From the NCBI RefSeq assembly GCF_040957575.1, contig NZ_CP162601.1, positions 2,728,001-2,792,000 on the forward strand: a stretch of 64,000 nucleotides of DNA, in the 5' to 3' direction. Source of the DNA: Vibrio sp. HB236076. Lineage in GTDB: Bacteria; Pseudomonadota; Gammaproteobacteria; Enterobacterales; Vibrionaceae. Shown piece after piece: positions 37,374 through 47,964 of this stretch. The translations under genes and the position numbers were made by a program. Position 1 is the first letter of the stretch. Each line of letters starts with the position of its first letter. The notes beneath the pieces were generated by a model. That model was given only the letters and a program-made list of their open reading frames with translations. It searched no databases and was not told where the DNA came from.

Positions 37374-38397
37374 TATCAAATCTACCGCTCTCGAAACCGA
37401 ATTGCACTTCTCTATGGGGATGGGCAATTTTATTACTCAAGTGGCGATGCGCTACGGATTACTCATCCTAACTTTGGCTTTGATCGTCCTCTTTGGTCTC
37501 ACCACCGACACTTTCTTCTCGATGTTGACTTTACAAGCCATTCTGAGTGAGAAAAGCGTGGTAGCGATTCTCGCCCTGGCTGCTATGGTCACCATGATCA
37601 CCGGAAAAATGAATTTAAACGTCGGCTTTGGAGTGACCTTTTGGCATGTTTTTGTCATCACGTTACAACAGCGCTATGGGTTTTCATGGGAAATGGCAGC
37701 ATTAACCGTTGTGTTGTGCGGTTGCCTCTATGGTGCCATTAATGGGGCCTTGGTCGCTCTAGCTGATATTGATTCCTTTGTGGCCACACTTGGTACTGGG
37801 ACCGTAATTTATGCCATTTCTCTTTGGCATACCGATGGTCGACAAATTGTCGGCGCCTTACCGGAGAGCTTTTATTTATTCAGCGGTGCGGAAATAATGA
37901 GTCTGCCCATCGTCGTATTTTACTTAATGGCCATAACTTTACTGCTATGGATCATCAGTGAGTACACCTCGCTTGGTCGCAAACTTTACGCCGTCGGGGC
38001 TAATCCCACCACAGCAACGCTCAATGGAATCAACACTAAAGCGTGTTATATCGGCTCTTACATCGTCTCTGATGGGTTAATTGCCTTTGCCAGTGTGTTA
38101 CTCGCATCTCATATCGGTATTGGTTCTTCTTCTGTCGGACAAGATTATATGCTCCCCGCGCTGGTCGGTGCTTTTTTAGGGTCTACCACTTTTCGAGCTG
38201 GTCGCGTCAACGTTTGGGGCACATTAATTGGAGTCGCGTTAGTCAGTGTCGGTATTTCTGGCTTACAGCAACTCGGCACTCCTTTCTTTGTTGAACCCCT
38301 TTTTAACGGCGCCATTTTACTGATTGCCATTACCCTCGCCGGCTTCAGTCAAAAGCGCAAACAAACCGCAACAAAAAATAACGTGAAGGTGAACTAA
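37360..38397 (+). CDS. sugar ABC transporter permease (RbsC-type)
   Basis: 345 residues with about ten hydrophobic helices of the BPD_transp_2 family (RbsC/XylH/YtfT). The conserved cytoplasmic loop contacting the ATPase is YTSLGRKLYAVGANPTTATLNGIN. AMVTMITGKMNLNVGFGVTFW and PALVGAFLGSTTFRAGRVNVWGTLIG are family segments. It forms a homodimeric channel in the inner membrane. It overlaps its neighbours by 14 nt (ATPase) and 1 nt (binding protein). Confidence 0.92.
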   Translation: MASSNIKSTALETELHFSMGMGNFITQVAMRYGLLILTLALIVLFGLTTDTFFSMLTLQAILSEKSVVAILALAAMVTMITGKMNLNVGFGVTFWHVFVITLQQRYGFSWEMAALTVVLCGCLYGAINGALVALADIDSFVATLGTGTVIYAISLWHTDGRQIVGALPESFYLFSGAEIMSLPIVVFYLMAITLLLWIISEYTSLGRKLYAVGANPTTATLNGINTKACYIGSYIVSDGLIAFASVLLASHIGIGSSSVGQDYMLPALVGAFLGSTTFRAGRVNVWGTLIGVALVSVGISGLQQLGTPFFVEPLFNGAILLIAITLAGFSQKRKQTATKNNVKVN

Positions 38398-39515
38398 TGA
38401 AAACAACAATAAAAGATCTGACACTCGGTATCAGTCTATCGCTAACCACATATGGCTGGGCTGATGATAGCGCCGACTATTTAAACATGGCGAAGAAAAT
38501 TGTTGCTGAGGCTTCTTCAAGCTCACAGCAGACTTTTTCTCTCCCTGCCGGGCCTAAAGCCGCGAGCGACAAAACCATTATTTTTGTCGCCTCTGATCTT
38601 AAAAACAGCGGGGTATTAGGCGTGGCCAATGGCTACCAAGAGGCAGCAAAATCCATCGGATGGAAAACTCGGATACTCGATGGTGCAGGCAGTGTTCCTT
38701 CCCAATCCTCCGCTTTGAAACAAGCCATTGCCCTACAACCTGATGGCATCGTGATCGGCGGATTTACCCCCAATACCATGGTGCATAGCTTGCGTAAAGC
38801 CAATGAGCTCGGTATCAAATTGATCAGCTGGCACGCCACGCCCGACCCAGGCCCACTGCCGGATTATTATATTGCTGATAATATCACCAGCTCCGCTGAT
38901 GACGTCGCGAAAGTCTCGGCTATGTATGCCATCGCTCACTCAGAAGGCAAAGCAAACGTGGTGATCCTCACCGACGGGCTCTACAGTATCGCGGTACACA
39001 AGGCCGATGTAATGAAGAAATACATCGAGCAATGTGCGGGGTGTTCGGTATTGAGTTACGAAGATACACCACTGGCCAACACCTCGGCCCGTATCCCTCA
39101 GTTGACTTACTCACTGGTGCAAAAATACCAAGAGAAATACACCTACACCTTGGCCATTAACGATCTGTACTTCGATTATATGTCGCCGGCATTACGCTCA
39201 TTAGGCCGACAAGATGACCAACCGCCCTACAATATCTCGGCCGGCGATGGCAGCCAATCCGCCTTTGAGCGCATTCGCAATGGCAACCATCAATCAGCAA
39301 CGGTTGCTGAGCCACTAAACTTACATGGCTGGCAAATTATCGATGAGTTTAACCGCTTATTTAACGACCAACCCATCAGTGGCTATGTCACTCCTGTTCA
39401 CCTTGTCACAGCGGATAATATTCACCAAGACGGTGGCGATAACAATGCCTATGACCCAGACAACGGCTATCGCGATTACTATCAAGCCATGTGGAATGGC
39501 CAACAACCACAATAA
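38397..39515 (+). CDS. sugar ABC transporter periplasmic binding protein
   Basis: 372 residues. Signal peptide MKTTIKDLTLGISLSLTTYGWA, then DDSADY. The mature part is a type I periplasmic binding fold (Peripla_BP_4): IIFVASDLKNSGVLGVANGYQEAAKSIGW, QPDGIVIGGFTPN, a two-Cys segment IEQCAGCSVLSYE that could form a disulfide, and the C-terminal NISAGDGSQSAFERI. The ligand is unknown; the SMP-30 lactonase encoded next suggests a sugar lactone or aldonate. It starts within the permease stop (TAATG). Confidence 0.9.
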   Translation: MKTTIKDLTLGISLSLTTYGWADDSADYLNMAKKIVAEASSSSQQTFSLPAGPKAASDKTIIFVASDLKNSGVLGVANGYQEAAKSIGWKTRILDGAGSVPSQSSALKQAIALQPDGIVIGGFTPNTMVHSLRKANELGIKLISWHATPDPGPLPDYYIADNITSSADDVAKVSAMYAIAHSEGKANVVILTDGLYSIAVHKADVMKKYIEQCAGCSVLSYEDTPLANTSARIPQLTYSLVQKYQEKYTYTLAINDLYFDYMSPALRSLGRQDDQPPYNISAGDGSQSAFERIRNGNHQSATVAEPLNLHGWQIIDEFNRLFNDQPISGYVTPVHLVTADNIHQDGGDNNAYDPDNGYRDYYQAMWNGQQPQ

Positions 39516-39524
39516 GGAAGTGCT

Positions 39525-40430
39525 ATGTCTTTTGCTCGTGCATTACAATCTGATTTGATCAAGATAAGCGGTGGGCATAGTTGGTGTGAGGGTGCGGCTT
39601 GGTTAGCGCACTCTCAACAGTTGGTCTTTTCCGATGTCAAAAAATCCTGCCTCTACCGCTATGATACTCACAGCCAAGAAACGGTATTAATTACCGCGCA
39701 ATCCAACTACAGCAATGGCAATGTCGCTCTTCAAAATGGTGATCTTGTCTCTTGTGAACACGGTCGCCGTTGCTTATCACTACGCCGTGCAAGTCAACTT
39801 GATCAAGCGGCTGTACTGGTTGAAAAGTTTGAAGGAAAGCGCCTCAACTCACCAAATGATGTTGTCGAACGTCATTCTGATGGCACCTTGTGGTTTACTG
39901 ACCCTCCCTATGGGATCATCAACGACGAGGAGGGCTACAAATCAGAAAGTCAAATTATTGGTTGCTGGGTCTATTGCTTTGATCCTAAAACCGGTCAGCT
40001 TCACTTAGCCACAACTGATGTACAACGCCCAAACGGGTTGGCCTTTTCACCGGATGAGTCAACGCTCTATGTGGCCGACATGTCGATTGTGGAATTTCCC
40101 GAATGCGGCAGAAAGGAAGTGCGTGCCTACCGAGTGAATCACTACCAGCTCGAGCAGGGCAAGACGCTATTTACTGTCGATAAAGGTATTCCAGACGGCA
40201 TGACCGTCGACCGTCATGGCCAACTCTATTGCAGTTCATCTGAAGGAATTTTGATTTACAGCCCAGAACAGCAAAGGTTAATTGGTAAAATTCCGGTACC
40301 GGAAGTGGTGTCGAACTGTACCTTTGATCACACTCAAACGCGTTTGTTCATCACCGCATCAACCTCTGTCTATGCGATTGATGTCGATATCGATTACATC
40401 GCACAGCTATCATTACAACCACAGACTTAA
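39525..40430 (+). CDS. SMP-30/gluconolactonase-family lactonase
   Basis: 301 residues forming a six-bladed propeller. The divalent-metal ligands of this family are recognisable: Glu in GHSWCEGAAW (E22), Asn in GKRLNSPNDVV, Asn in QRPNGLAFSPDE and Asp in GIPDGMTVD. It hydrolyses an aldonolactone to the acid in the cytosol (no signal peptide). AAGGAAGTGCT precedes the start, 9 nt after the binding protein gene. With the DKG pathway genes nearby, a role in opening an L-gulono-type or dehydroascorbate lactone is plausible but inferred. Confidence 0.88.
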   Translation: MSFARALQSDLIKISGGHSWCEGAAWLAHSQQLVFSDVKKSCLYRYDTHSQETVLITAQSNYSNGNVALQNGDLVSCEHGRRCLSLRRASQLDQAAVLVEKFEGKRLNSPNDVVERHSDGTLWFTDPPYGIINDEEGYKSESQIIGCWVYCFDPKTGQLHLATTDVQRPNGLAFSPDESTLYVADMSIVEFPECGRKEVRAYRVNHYQLEQGKTLFTVDKGIPDGMTVDRHGQLYCSSSEGILIYSPEQQRLIGKIPVPEVVSNCTFDHTQTRLFITASTSVYAIDVDIDYIAQLSLQPQT

Positions 40431-40472
40431 GTATTGGCATCGCTATTACTCTCAACCCCAAAAGGAATTACC

Positions 40473-40970
40473 ATGATCGTTAATCAGTTTAACAACTCAG
40501 ATAACCTCGCACATGTGTCGCCATTTATCTTAAATATTCTTGAGTCGGTCACTGCTCGCGACCTTGCTTCTATACCTGCAGACCAATACACCATTGATGA
40601 CTTACCTCTCAGCGATGCCTACTTTGTCGTCATGGATTATCAGACCTGCGCCGAATCTACCTTTGGCCCCGAATTTCACCAGCTATATACCGACGTACAA
40701 TTCATTCTAAGTGGTGAAGAACGATGTAGTTGGGCCATTCTTTCTGATCAGCAAAAAGTCGAGTTGCTCGAGCGTTACGACTATAACGCGGAGCGCGATA
40801 TTTGTTTTATTAACCAAGGTGAGGTGCCACTCAACGATTTGATCATGCGCCCGGGAGAATTTTACATCTTACCCCCGAATACCCTACATATGCCCAACTT
40901 AAATGTGCATTCAGCAGCAAAAGTCCGTAAAGTAGTCATCAAAATAAAAACGGCTTTGTTGGCAAGGTAA
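40473..40970 (+). CDS. yiaL: YhcH/YjgK/YiaL-family cupin-like protein
   Basis: 165 residues from ATG 40473 with AAAGGA upstream. The DUF386 family (YhcH/YjgK/YiaL) pattern is clear: FHQLYTDVQFILSGEERCSWA, FINQGEVPLNDLIMRPGEFYILPPNTLHMPNL and KVRKVVIKI. The His/Glu residues bind a metal in the cupin barrel. YiaL belongs to the E. coli yia operon, where it is the second gene; in this genome it has been separated into the ABC operon, a link between the two. Its biochemical role is unsettled (a sugar isomerase or anomerase is suspected). Confidence 0.88.
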   Translation: MIVNQFNNSDNLAHVSPFILNILESVTARDLASIPADQYTIDDLPLSDAYFVVMDYQTCAESTFGPEFHQLYTDVQFILSGEERCSWAILSDQQKVELLERYDYNAERDICFINQGEVPLNDLIMRPGEFYILPPNTLHMPNLNVHSAAKVRKVVIKIKTALLAR

Positions 40971-41004
40971 GCTCTCACTTCTTCCATCAACAAAATAGCA
41001 ACAC

Positions 41005-41038
41005 AGTAAGGTAACCTCTGATTACCTTACTATTTTAA
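41005..41038 (+). terminator. Hairpin between yiaL and the second IclR gene
   Basis: A perfect 10-bp stem AGTAAGGTAA/TTACCTTACT (41005-41014 and 41022-41031) with a 7-nt loop, followed by ATTTTAA. It is a terminator or attenuator; the IclR gene starts 27 bp later. Confidence 0.7.
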
Positions 41039-41064
41039 CTCTCATCACAGGCGATAAACAGTGT

Positions 41065-41817
41065 ATGCAAGCGGTCAAAAAAACGTTTGATGTCCTTGAG
41101 CTCATCGCAATGAGCAAAGAAGGCGTCTCTCTCGACTCTCTTTCTAAGTCCCTTGGCTACCCGAAAGCCACAGCACATCGAATTTGTAAAACACTGATCG
41201 ATTGTGGTTACTTACGCCAATTATCTTCAGGGCACTATTGTATCTCGGCCAAACTCTTGTCATTGGGCTATGGCGTGGTGCAACACGACCCACTCGCTAC
41301 AGAAGTCACGCCGATATTACAAGCGCTTGCCGATGAAATGGGCTTTAACGTCAACCTGCAACGACGAGATTTACACACGGTTATTTTGCTAAAGAAAGAA
41401 GAGCCTAAACACGCTGTTTTTCATACCAATGCCAGGCCTGGCTTAGTGTCTCCGCTTCACCAAGCGGCCTGTGGCAAGATCATTCTCGCCCATCTTGACG
41501 AAAGCCAATGGCAAGAATACTGGGCACTTTATGCCGATAACCCCGACCGTTTTTGTCATTTTAGCGACGGAAAAGTCGACAACATCGACGACTTCTTTCA
41601 AGAGAATCGCCGTATCAAACAACAAGGCTGGGCCGTGGATGGCGAAGGAAATGAGTCTGGTATTACCTGCGTTGCAGTACCATTACTGACCGCCAATACC
41701 GTGCAATACGCCATCAGTGTCTCCGGATTAACGCCAGAAATTCATCGCTACGGTATGAATAACATTATTGAACGCCTCAACCAACTATCCGCTGATATCG
41801 TCAATAAGCACTATTGA
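41065..41817 (+). CDS. IclR-family transcriptional regulator (second)
   Basis: 250 residues. Winged helix (about 1-62: MQAVKKTFDVLELIAMSKEG, LGYPKATAHRICKTLIDCGYL) and effector domain (PLHQAACGKIILAHLD, VDGEGNESGITCVAVPLL). It is similar in plan to the regulator at 33351 but clearly a different paralogue. It follows the ABC-lactonase-yiaL genes behind a hairpin. It probably controls this operon, and may compete for or share the ATTCC-type operators. Confidence 0.87.
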   Translation: MQAVKKTFDVLELIAMSKEGVSLDSLSKSLGYPKATAHRICKTLIDCGYLRQLSSGHYCISAKLLSLGYGVVQHDPLATEVTPILQALADEMGFNVNLQRRDLHTVILLKKEEPKHAVFHTNARPGLVSPLHQAACGKIILAHLDESQWQEYWALYADNPDRFCHFSDGKVDNIDDFFQENRRIKQQGWAVDGEGNESGITCVAVPLLTANTVQYAISVSGLTPEIHRYGMNNIIERLNQLSADIVNKHY

Positions 41818-41945
41818 CGCTAAAGTAAAAAACACAACAAACCACTCGGCTCGAATACAATAGTCAGTTAAGCTCATTCGTAAAAAGCGCGATAGCGGCA
41901 TTACCAAAATCACGGATAGAATAATACTTAGCTTTCATTATAAAA

Positions 41946-41980
41946 ATAAAAAAGGCGACTGTCGAAACAGTCGCCTTTTT
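41946..41980 (-). terminator. groESL terminator
   Basis: AAAAAAGGCGACTG-tcgaaa-CAGTCGCCTTTTT is a perfect bidirectional hairpin 36 bp beyond the groEL stop codon. Confidence 0.9.
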
Positions 41981-42015
41981 CAGGTTTGAGGGTTAGCTCA
42001 AAAGGAGAATGATTT

Positions 42016-43707
<1,692 letters not shown>

Positions 43708-43730
43708 TCAGAACCGAACGCTTTCGACGG

Positions 43731-44021
43731 TTACTCAACAATTGCCAGAATGTCGTTTTCTGACAAAATCAAAACTTCTTTTCCATCTACTTTCTCAGTT
43801 TTTGTGCCGTAGCCTTCTGAGAAAATAACGGTATCACCAACTTTAACGTCCAAAGGCTGTACAGAACCATTTTCTAGAATACGGCCTTTACCTGCAGCAA
43901 GAACTACGCCGCGCGTTGACTTTTCAGCGGCAGAGCCTGTGAGTACGATACCACCAGCAGACTTTGACTCAACTTCTTGGCGTTCAACGATTACTCTGTC
44001 ATGTAATGGACGAATGTTCAT
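43731..44021 (-). CDS. groES: co-chaperonin GroES (Hsp10)
   Basis: 96 residues from ATG 44021 ([16 protein letters not shown]), with AGGAGA upstream; an ATG at 44045 is not family-like. The mobile loop [18 protein letters not shown] and the roof region [13 protein letters not shown] are intact. It caps GroEL. First gene of the groESL operon. Confidence 0.98.
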   Translation of the reverse strand: MNIRPLHDRVIVERQEVESKSAGGIVLTGSAAEKSTRGVVLAAGKGRILENGSVQPLDVKVGDTVIFSEGYGTKTEKVDGKEVLILSENDILAIVE

Positions 44022-44083
44022 CGGTCGTCTCTCCTGATTTTCCATGTTGATTGATAAATGCCCTTATTGGGCTACTGGAAAAT

Positions 44084-44112
44084 ATGTTGGGGTCAGTTTG
44101 AACAAACCCAAG
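44084..44112 (-). promoter_or_regulatory. Sigma-32-like heat-shock promoter of groESL
   Basis: On the minus strand a -35-like CTTGGG (44112-44107) and a -10-like CCCCAACAT (44092-44084) are separated by 14 bp, close to the RpoH consensus (CTTGAA, CCCCAT). The inferred 5' leader is about 55 nt. Confidence 0.65.
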
Positions 44113-44225
44113 GGGCAAACCAAAAAAATTTCCCTTTTTTGCTATTTTTTATTGTCGTCATGGATCCTAGGTGTGTTTGCTGTTCTTTTGCGCTATCCTG
44201 ATTGATTTTTAGCTAAAGGTCACAG

Positions 44226-45569
44226 ATGGTCGACAAACACGGTTTATTGAGTGCCCCAATTGGCGAGACGCTGCGAAAAATGACGCTCCCTATGACCATG
44301 GGTATGATCACGATTTTGCTGTTTAACTTTATTGATACCTTTTTTGTCTCACTGCTCGGTACTCACGCGCTGGCCGCCATCAGTTTTACTTTTCCCGTCA
44401 CTTTCGCCATTAACTGCATCACCATGGGCATGGGCGTCGGATTATCGACTCACATTGGCCGCTCTTTGGGACAACACAAACCGCTCGATGCGGCGCGCTT
44501 ATCCACCCACGGTTTGCTGCTCGCCATATTGCTGGTTGCCTTAGCCTCAACCCTTGGCTTATTGTCGATCAGACCGCTGTTTCAGGCCCTTGGAGCGAGC
44601 GAGGAACTGCTGCCATTAATTGAGCAATACATGACCATCTGGTATGTCACGGTGCCTTTGCTGGTGATCCCAATGGCCGGTGGCAGCGCCATACGCGCCA
44701 CTGGCGACACCAAAACCCCCGCCAAACTCATGATGCTCTCTGGCCTGGCAAATGGTGTGCTCGACCCTTTATTGATCTTTGGCTATGGCCCTTTTCCGGA
44801 ACTTGGTATCCAAGGCGCCGCGATCGCCAGTGCCCTCAGTTGGTTTGGTGTGATGCTGGGCATCTTGTTTGTATTACAGAAAAAAAAGCTCATCAAAACG
44901 CCTCAGTTGAGTCATTTATTTGATGACTGGCGACACATATTAACCGTCGGCACCCCAGCGGCGTTGTCGAATGCCATGACGCCACTCGCCAGTGGCATCA
45001 TTATGAAAATGCTGTCAACACACGGGACAGCGGCAGTGGCAGCGTACGGCGCCGCGCAACGAGTAGAGTCTTTACTGCTGATCGTCTTGATGTCGCTGAC
45101 TTCCGTACTCACCCCTTTTATGGCACAAAATTTTGGCGCCAACCAAGTAAAGCGCAGTTTTGCTGGCCTGTTTTTAAGCATGCGCTTTTCAGTGATCTTT
45201 CAAACCTTGCTGTTTGTGATGATGGTGCCTTTGAGCATGCCCATCGCCCATTTATTTGCTCAGGAAGACAGTGTGAGACAATTGGTGTGGCTTTACTTGA
45301 TTACCGTGCCGATTGCCTATGGATTTCAAGGGGTATTGATGATGCTGATCAGCAGCTTGAACGCTCAGCACAAATCGATCAACGCCTTTGCATGGAGCGT
45401 AACGCGATTGTTTGCCTTCGTGTTACCAAGCGCTTGGTGCGGGAGTTATATCGCCGGTGCTTGGGGGATTTTTGCCGGGATAGCCATCGGTAATATCTTG
45501 GCCGGTATCGCCGCTTACTTATCGGCGTTGCGCGATCGAAAATACGCGCTTGACCACACGAGCCGTTAA
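44226..45569 (+). CDS. MATE-family multidrug/Na+ antiporter
   Basis: 447 residues with about twelve transmembrane helices in two homologous halves. Family segments: RKMTLPMTMGMITILLFNFIDTFFVSLLG, GMGVGLSTHIGRSLGQH, GGSAIRATGDTKTPAKLMMLSG and the second-half equivalent VLTPFMAQNFGANQVKRS. It probably exports cationic drugs or metabolites by cation exchange. AAAGG precedes ATG 44226. It is monocistronic, between groES (divergent) and pfkA (convergent). The substrate cannot be predicted. Confidence 0.9.
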   Translation: MVDKHGLLSAPIGETLRKMTLPMTMGMITILLFNFIDTFFVSLLGTHALAAISFTFPVTFAINCITMGMGVGLSTHIGRSLGQHKPLDAARLSTHGLLLAILLVALASTLGLLSIRPLFQALGASEELLPLIEQYMTIWYVTVPLLVIPMAGGSAIRATGDTKTPAKLMMLSGLANGVLDPLLIFGYGPFPELGIQGAAIASALSWFGVMLGILFVLQKKKLIKTPQLSHLFDDWRHILTVGTPAALSNAMTPLASGIIMKMLSTHGTAAVAAYGAAQRVESLLLIVLMSLTSVLTPFMAQNFGANQVKRSFAGLFLSMRFSVIFQTLLFVMMVPLSMPIAHLFAQEDSVRQLVWLYLITVPIAYGFQGVLMMLISSLNAQHKSINAFAWSVTRLFAFVLPSAWCGSYIAGAWGIFAGIAIGNILAGIAAYLSALRDRKYALDHTSR

Positions 45570-45593
45570 ACCAGCACGAAGAGAGTAGAAAAC

Positions 45594-45625
45594 AAGCAAA
45601 AAAAGAGCTGCACTCGGCAGCTCTT
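45594..45625 (-). terminator. pfkA terminator
   Basis: A 9-bp stem AAGAGCTGC/GCAGCTCTT (45603-45611 and 45617-45625); on the minus strand it is followed by a T run (plus-strand A run before it). About 27 bp after the pfkA stop. Confidence 0.85.
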
Positions 45626-45651
45626 AGCATGGGTTAGACCACGTTGTCAGA

Positions 45652-46614
45652 TTAAAACAACTCGTCGGCCACTTTGTACAGATCATTGCGCACAGGGCGA
45701 CGCATGTTTTCAATGGCATCGATAATGTCGTGATGAACAAGCTGCTCTTTGACAATGCCGACACAACGACCGCCATAACCTTCTTTGAGTAGATGAACCG
45801 CATAGTTGCCCATGCGAGAGGCCAAGACTCGGTCAAACGCCGTCGGTTTACCACCGCGTTGAATATGGCCTAACACCGTAGCGCGCGTCTCACGACCCGT
45901 CGCGGCTTCAATATCTTTAGCCAGTTGATTGGCGTCCATCATAAGCTCGGTCAAGCCGATGATGGCGTGCTTTTTACCCTTGCTGATACCGTCTTGGATG
46001 TTTTTGATCAGCTGCTCTTTATTGAGACCCGTTTCTGGTGTGATCACATACTCACAGCCACCAGCAATCGAAGCCATCAAGGTCAAATCACCACAGTGGC
46101 GGCCCATGATTTCAACGATAGAAATACGCTGATGCGATGAAGACGTATCGCGCAAACGGTCAATCGCATCCACTACCGTGTTTAAAGCCGTCAGGTAGCC
46201 AATGGTGTAGTCAGTACCGGCGATATCGTTATCGATCGTGCCAGGTAAGCCAATACACGGATAGCCCATCTCGGTCAATTTTTTCGCGCCCATGTAAGAG
46301 CCGTCACCACCGATCACGACCAATGCATCAATGCCGTGCTTTTTGAGGTTTTCAATCGCCTTTTCACGAACAGCTACTTCTTTAAATTCAGGGAAACGCG
46401 CCGAGCCCAAGAAAGTACCACCACGGTTGATCACATCAGAAACACTAGAACGGTCCAGTTTTTTAATACAATCTTTGTATAAGCCGTAGTAACCGTCATA
46501 TACGCCGTAAACTTCGTATCCTTCCGATAGTGCAGTACGGACTACGCCACGGATTGCAGCGTTCATACCAGGGGCATCGCCACCACTGGTTAACACACCA
46601 ATCTTTTTAATCAT
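45652..46614 (-). CDS. pfkA: 6-phosphofructokinase I
   Basis: 320 residues from ATG 46614 with GAGGG upstream; a GTG two codons earlier is less likely. It phosphorylates fructose 6-phosphate with ATP in glycolysis. [33 protein letters not shown] (Asp103 region), the catalytic [16 protein letters not shown] (Asp127 region) and [13 protein letters not shown] are intact. Its leader contains an unusual terminator-like hairpin and a palindrome (separate entries). Confidence 0.98.
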   Translation of the reverse strand: MIKKIGVLTSGGDAPGMNAAIRGVVRTALSEGYEVYGVYDGYYGLYKDCIKKLDRSSVSDVINRGGTFLGSARFPEFKEVAVREKAIENLKKHGIDALVVIGGDGSYMGAKKLTEMGYPCIGLPGTIDNDIAGTDYTIGYLTALNTVVDAIDRLRDTSSSHQRISIVEIMGRHCGDLTLMASIAGGCEYVITPETGLNKEQLIKNIQDGISKGKKHAIIGLTELMMDANQLAKDIEAATGRETRATVLGHIQRGGKPTAFDRVLASRMGNYAVHLLKEGYGGRCVGIVKEQLVHHDIIDAIENMRRPVRNDLYKVADELF

Positions 46615-46916
46615 GCTCACCCTCGATTTGGGAAATAACTTAATATGAAATAAATATTAAGCGACAAAAAAACGCCTATTTAGGCCCCTAATGTTACCTG
46701 TTGACGCCATGAATACCAATGAAAACTGATAAAAAAGTGTGACTTTTTTCTTGCCGTGAATTATGCCAAGTTCAATGTGACAGTTTATTGATACATATCA
46801 GAAGATAAGATGATCATTCCATTCCCTCACCTCTGTCGCGGATTCGAGAAATAAAATCGCCAACCCAGTAACGCCGGTGTGATTGAGTCCAACACGCGGC
46901 TTGACCAGCGCGTTAC
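46615..46916. promoter_or_regulatory. pfkA-fieF intergenic region with a terminator and a palindrome
   Basis: 302 bp between fieF (upstream on the minus strand) and pfkA. A hairpin GCCTA-aa-TAGGC (46674-46685) is followed on the minus strand by seven T (46666-46672); it can end the fieF transcript. Between it and pfkA lies a perfect inverted repeat CTTAATAT-N7-ATATTAAG (46639-46646 and 46654-46661), whose arms contain -10-like sequence. No gene was found in the rest. Confidence 0.6.
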
Positions 46917-47828
46917 CTACCAACCTTGTTCGATCTCGTGCTGCTCTTGACTCAGGACCACAGTGTAGGGATCAAGGTGAATCAACACATCGGTATCGTC
47001 AAACAGCGCCGCCACTCTCTCTTCTACCACGTCACCGATGCTGTGAGCCTCGACCAAGGGCAAGGTATCTTTTAACTCAATGTGCAGTTGAATAAAGCGC
47101 GTTGGCCCAGACAAACGGGTACGTACTTGGTGAATGCCCATCACTTCAGGCACCGATAACGCCGCCGAGCGAATCTGTTCAATTTCATCTTGGGGTAAAG
47201 AGCGATCCAGTAGGGTTTGCACGGCATGATGCGCAATGCGAACCGAAGTGACCAAAATGTACACACCAATCACTAAGGCAAACAACGCATCGGCTTGCGT
47301 GATGCCATAAAAACTGAGCGTCATCGCCACCACGATCGCCGCGTTCATGATCAAGTCGGCTTTGTAGTGCAACGAGTCGGCGGCAATCGCTTGACTGTTG
47401 GTCACTTTAATCACATGGCGCTGGTACATGACCAACACAAAAGTAATAACGATCGCCAACACGCTCACCCAAATACCGTACTCTGGGGAGTGCAATTGCT
47501 GAGGCCGGAACCAGCGTTCGACACCACTTAAAATCAAAAAGACCGCGGAACCACTGATAAACATCGCCTGAGCTAGAGCGGCGAGCGACTCGGCCTTGCC
47601 GTGACCAAAACGATGCTCGTGATCCGCCGGTTGCGTAGAATAGCGAACCACCCAAAGATTGATGAGTGAAGCGGTCATATCCAACAGCGAATCGACCAGA
47701 GAAGCCAGCAAACTGACGGATTGCGTCTGCCACCAAACCACTAATTTAGCGCAAAGTAAGAAAAGGGCGACACCACTTGCGGCCCAAGCAGCACGGCGAA
47801 CCAATTTGTGGTATTGAGTATCAATCAT
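46917..47828 (-). CDS. fieF: cation-efflux pump FieF (CDF family)
   Basis: 303 residues, six transmembrane helices and a cytoplasmic ferredoxin-like domain. The metal-site segments are SLVDSLLDMTASL (Asp pair), EHRFGHGKAESLAAL and ADSLHYKADLIMN (His and Asp). FieF (YiiP) exports Fe2+/Zn2+ using the proton gradient. It sits beside pfkA and cpxP as in other gamma-proteobacteria (where fieF and cpxP are adjacent). Confidence 0.95.
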   Translation of the reverse strand: MIDTQYHKLVRRAAWAASGVALFLLCAKLVVWWQTQSVSLLASLVDSLLDMTASLINLWVVRYSTQPADHEHRFGHGKAESLAALAQAMFISGSAVFLILSGVERWFRPQQLHSPEYGIWVSVLAIVITFVLVMYQRHVIKVTNSQAIAADSLHYKADLIMNAAIVVAMTLSFYGITQADALFALVIGVYILVTSVRIAHHAVQTLLDRSLPQDEIEQIRSAALSVPEVMGIHQVRTRLSGPTRFIQLHIELKDTLPLVEAHSIGDVVEERVAALFDDTDVLIHLDPYTVVLSQEQHEIEQGW

Positions 47829-47903
47829 AAGAAGACGTACATTGATGTATTGGTATAGAGACGGCCAAGTATACCTGACCGCCCAACAGCGACCAAATAA
47901 AAA

Positions 47904-47925
47904 ACCAGAGGCCGGAGCCTCTGGT
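47904..47925 (-). terminator. cpxP terminator
   Basis: A perfect stem ACCAGAGGC/GCCTCTGGT with a 4-nt loop; on the minus strand it is followed by TTTTTATTTG. Confidence 0.88.
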
Positions 47926-47964
47926 CGTTGTCGATATATGGATTATTTTATCGCACTATTGGTC

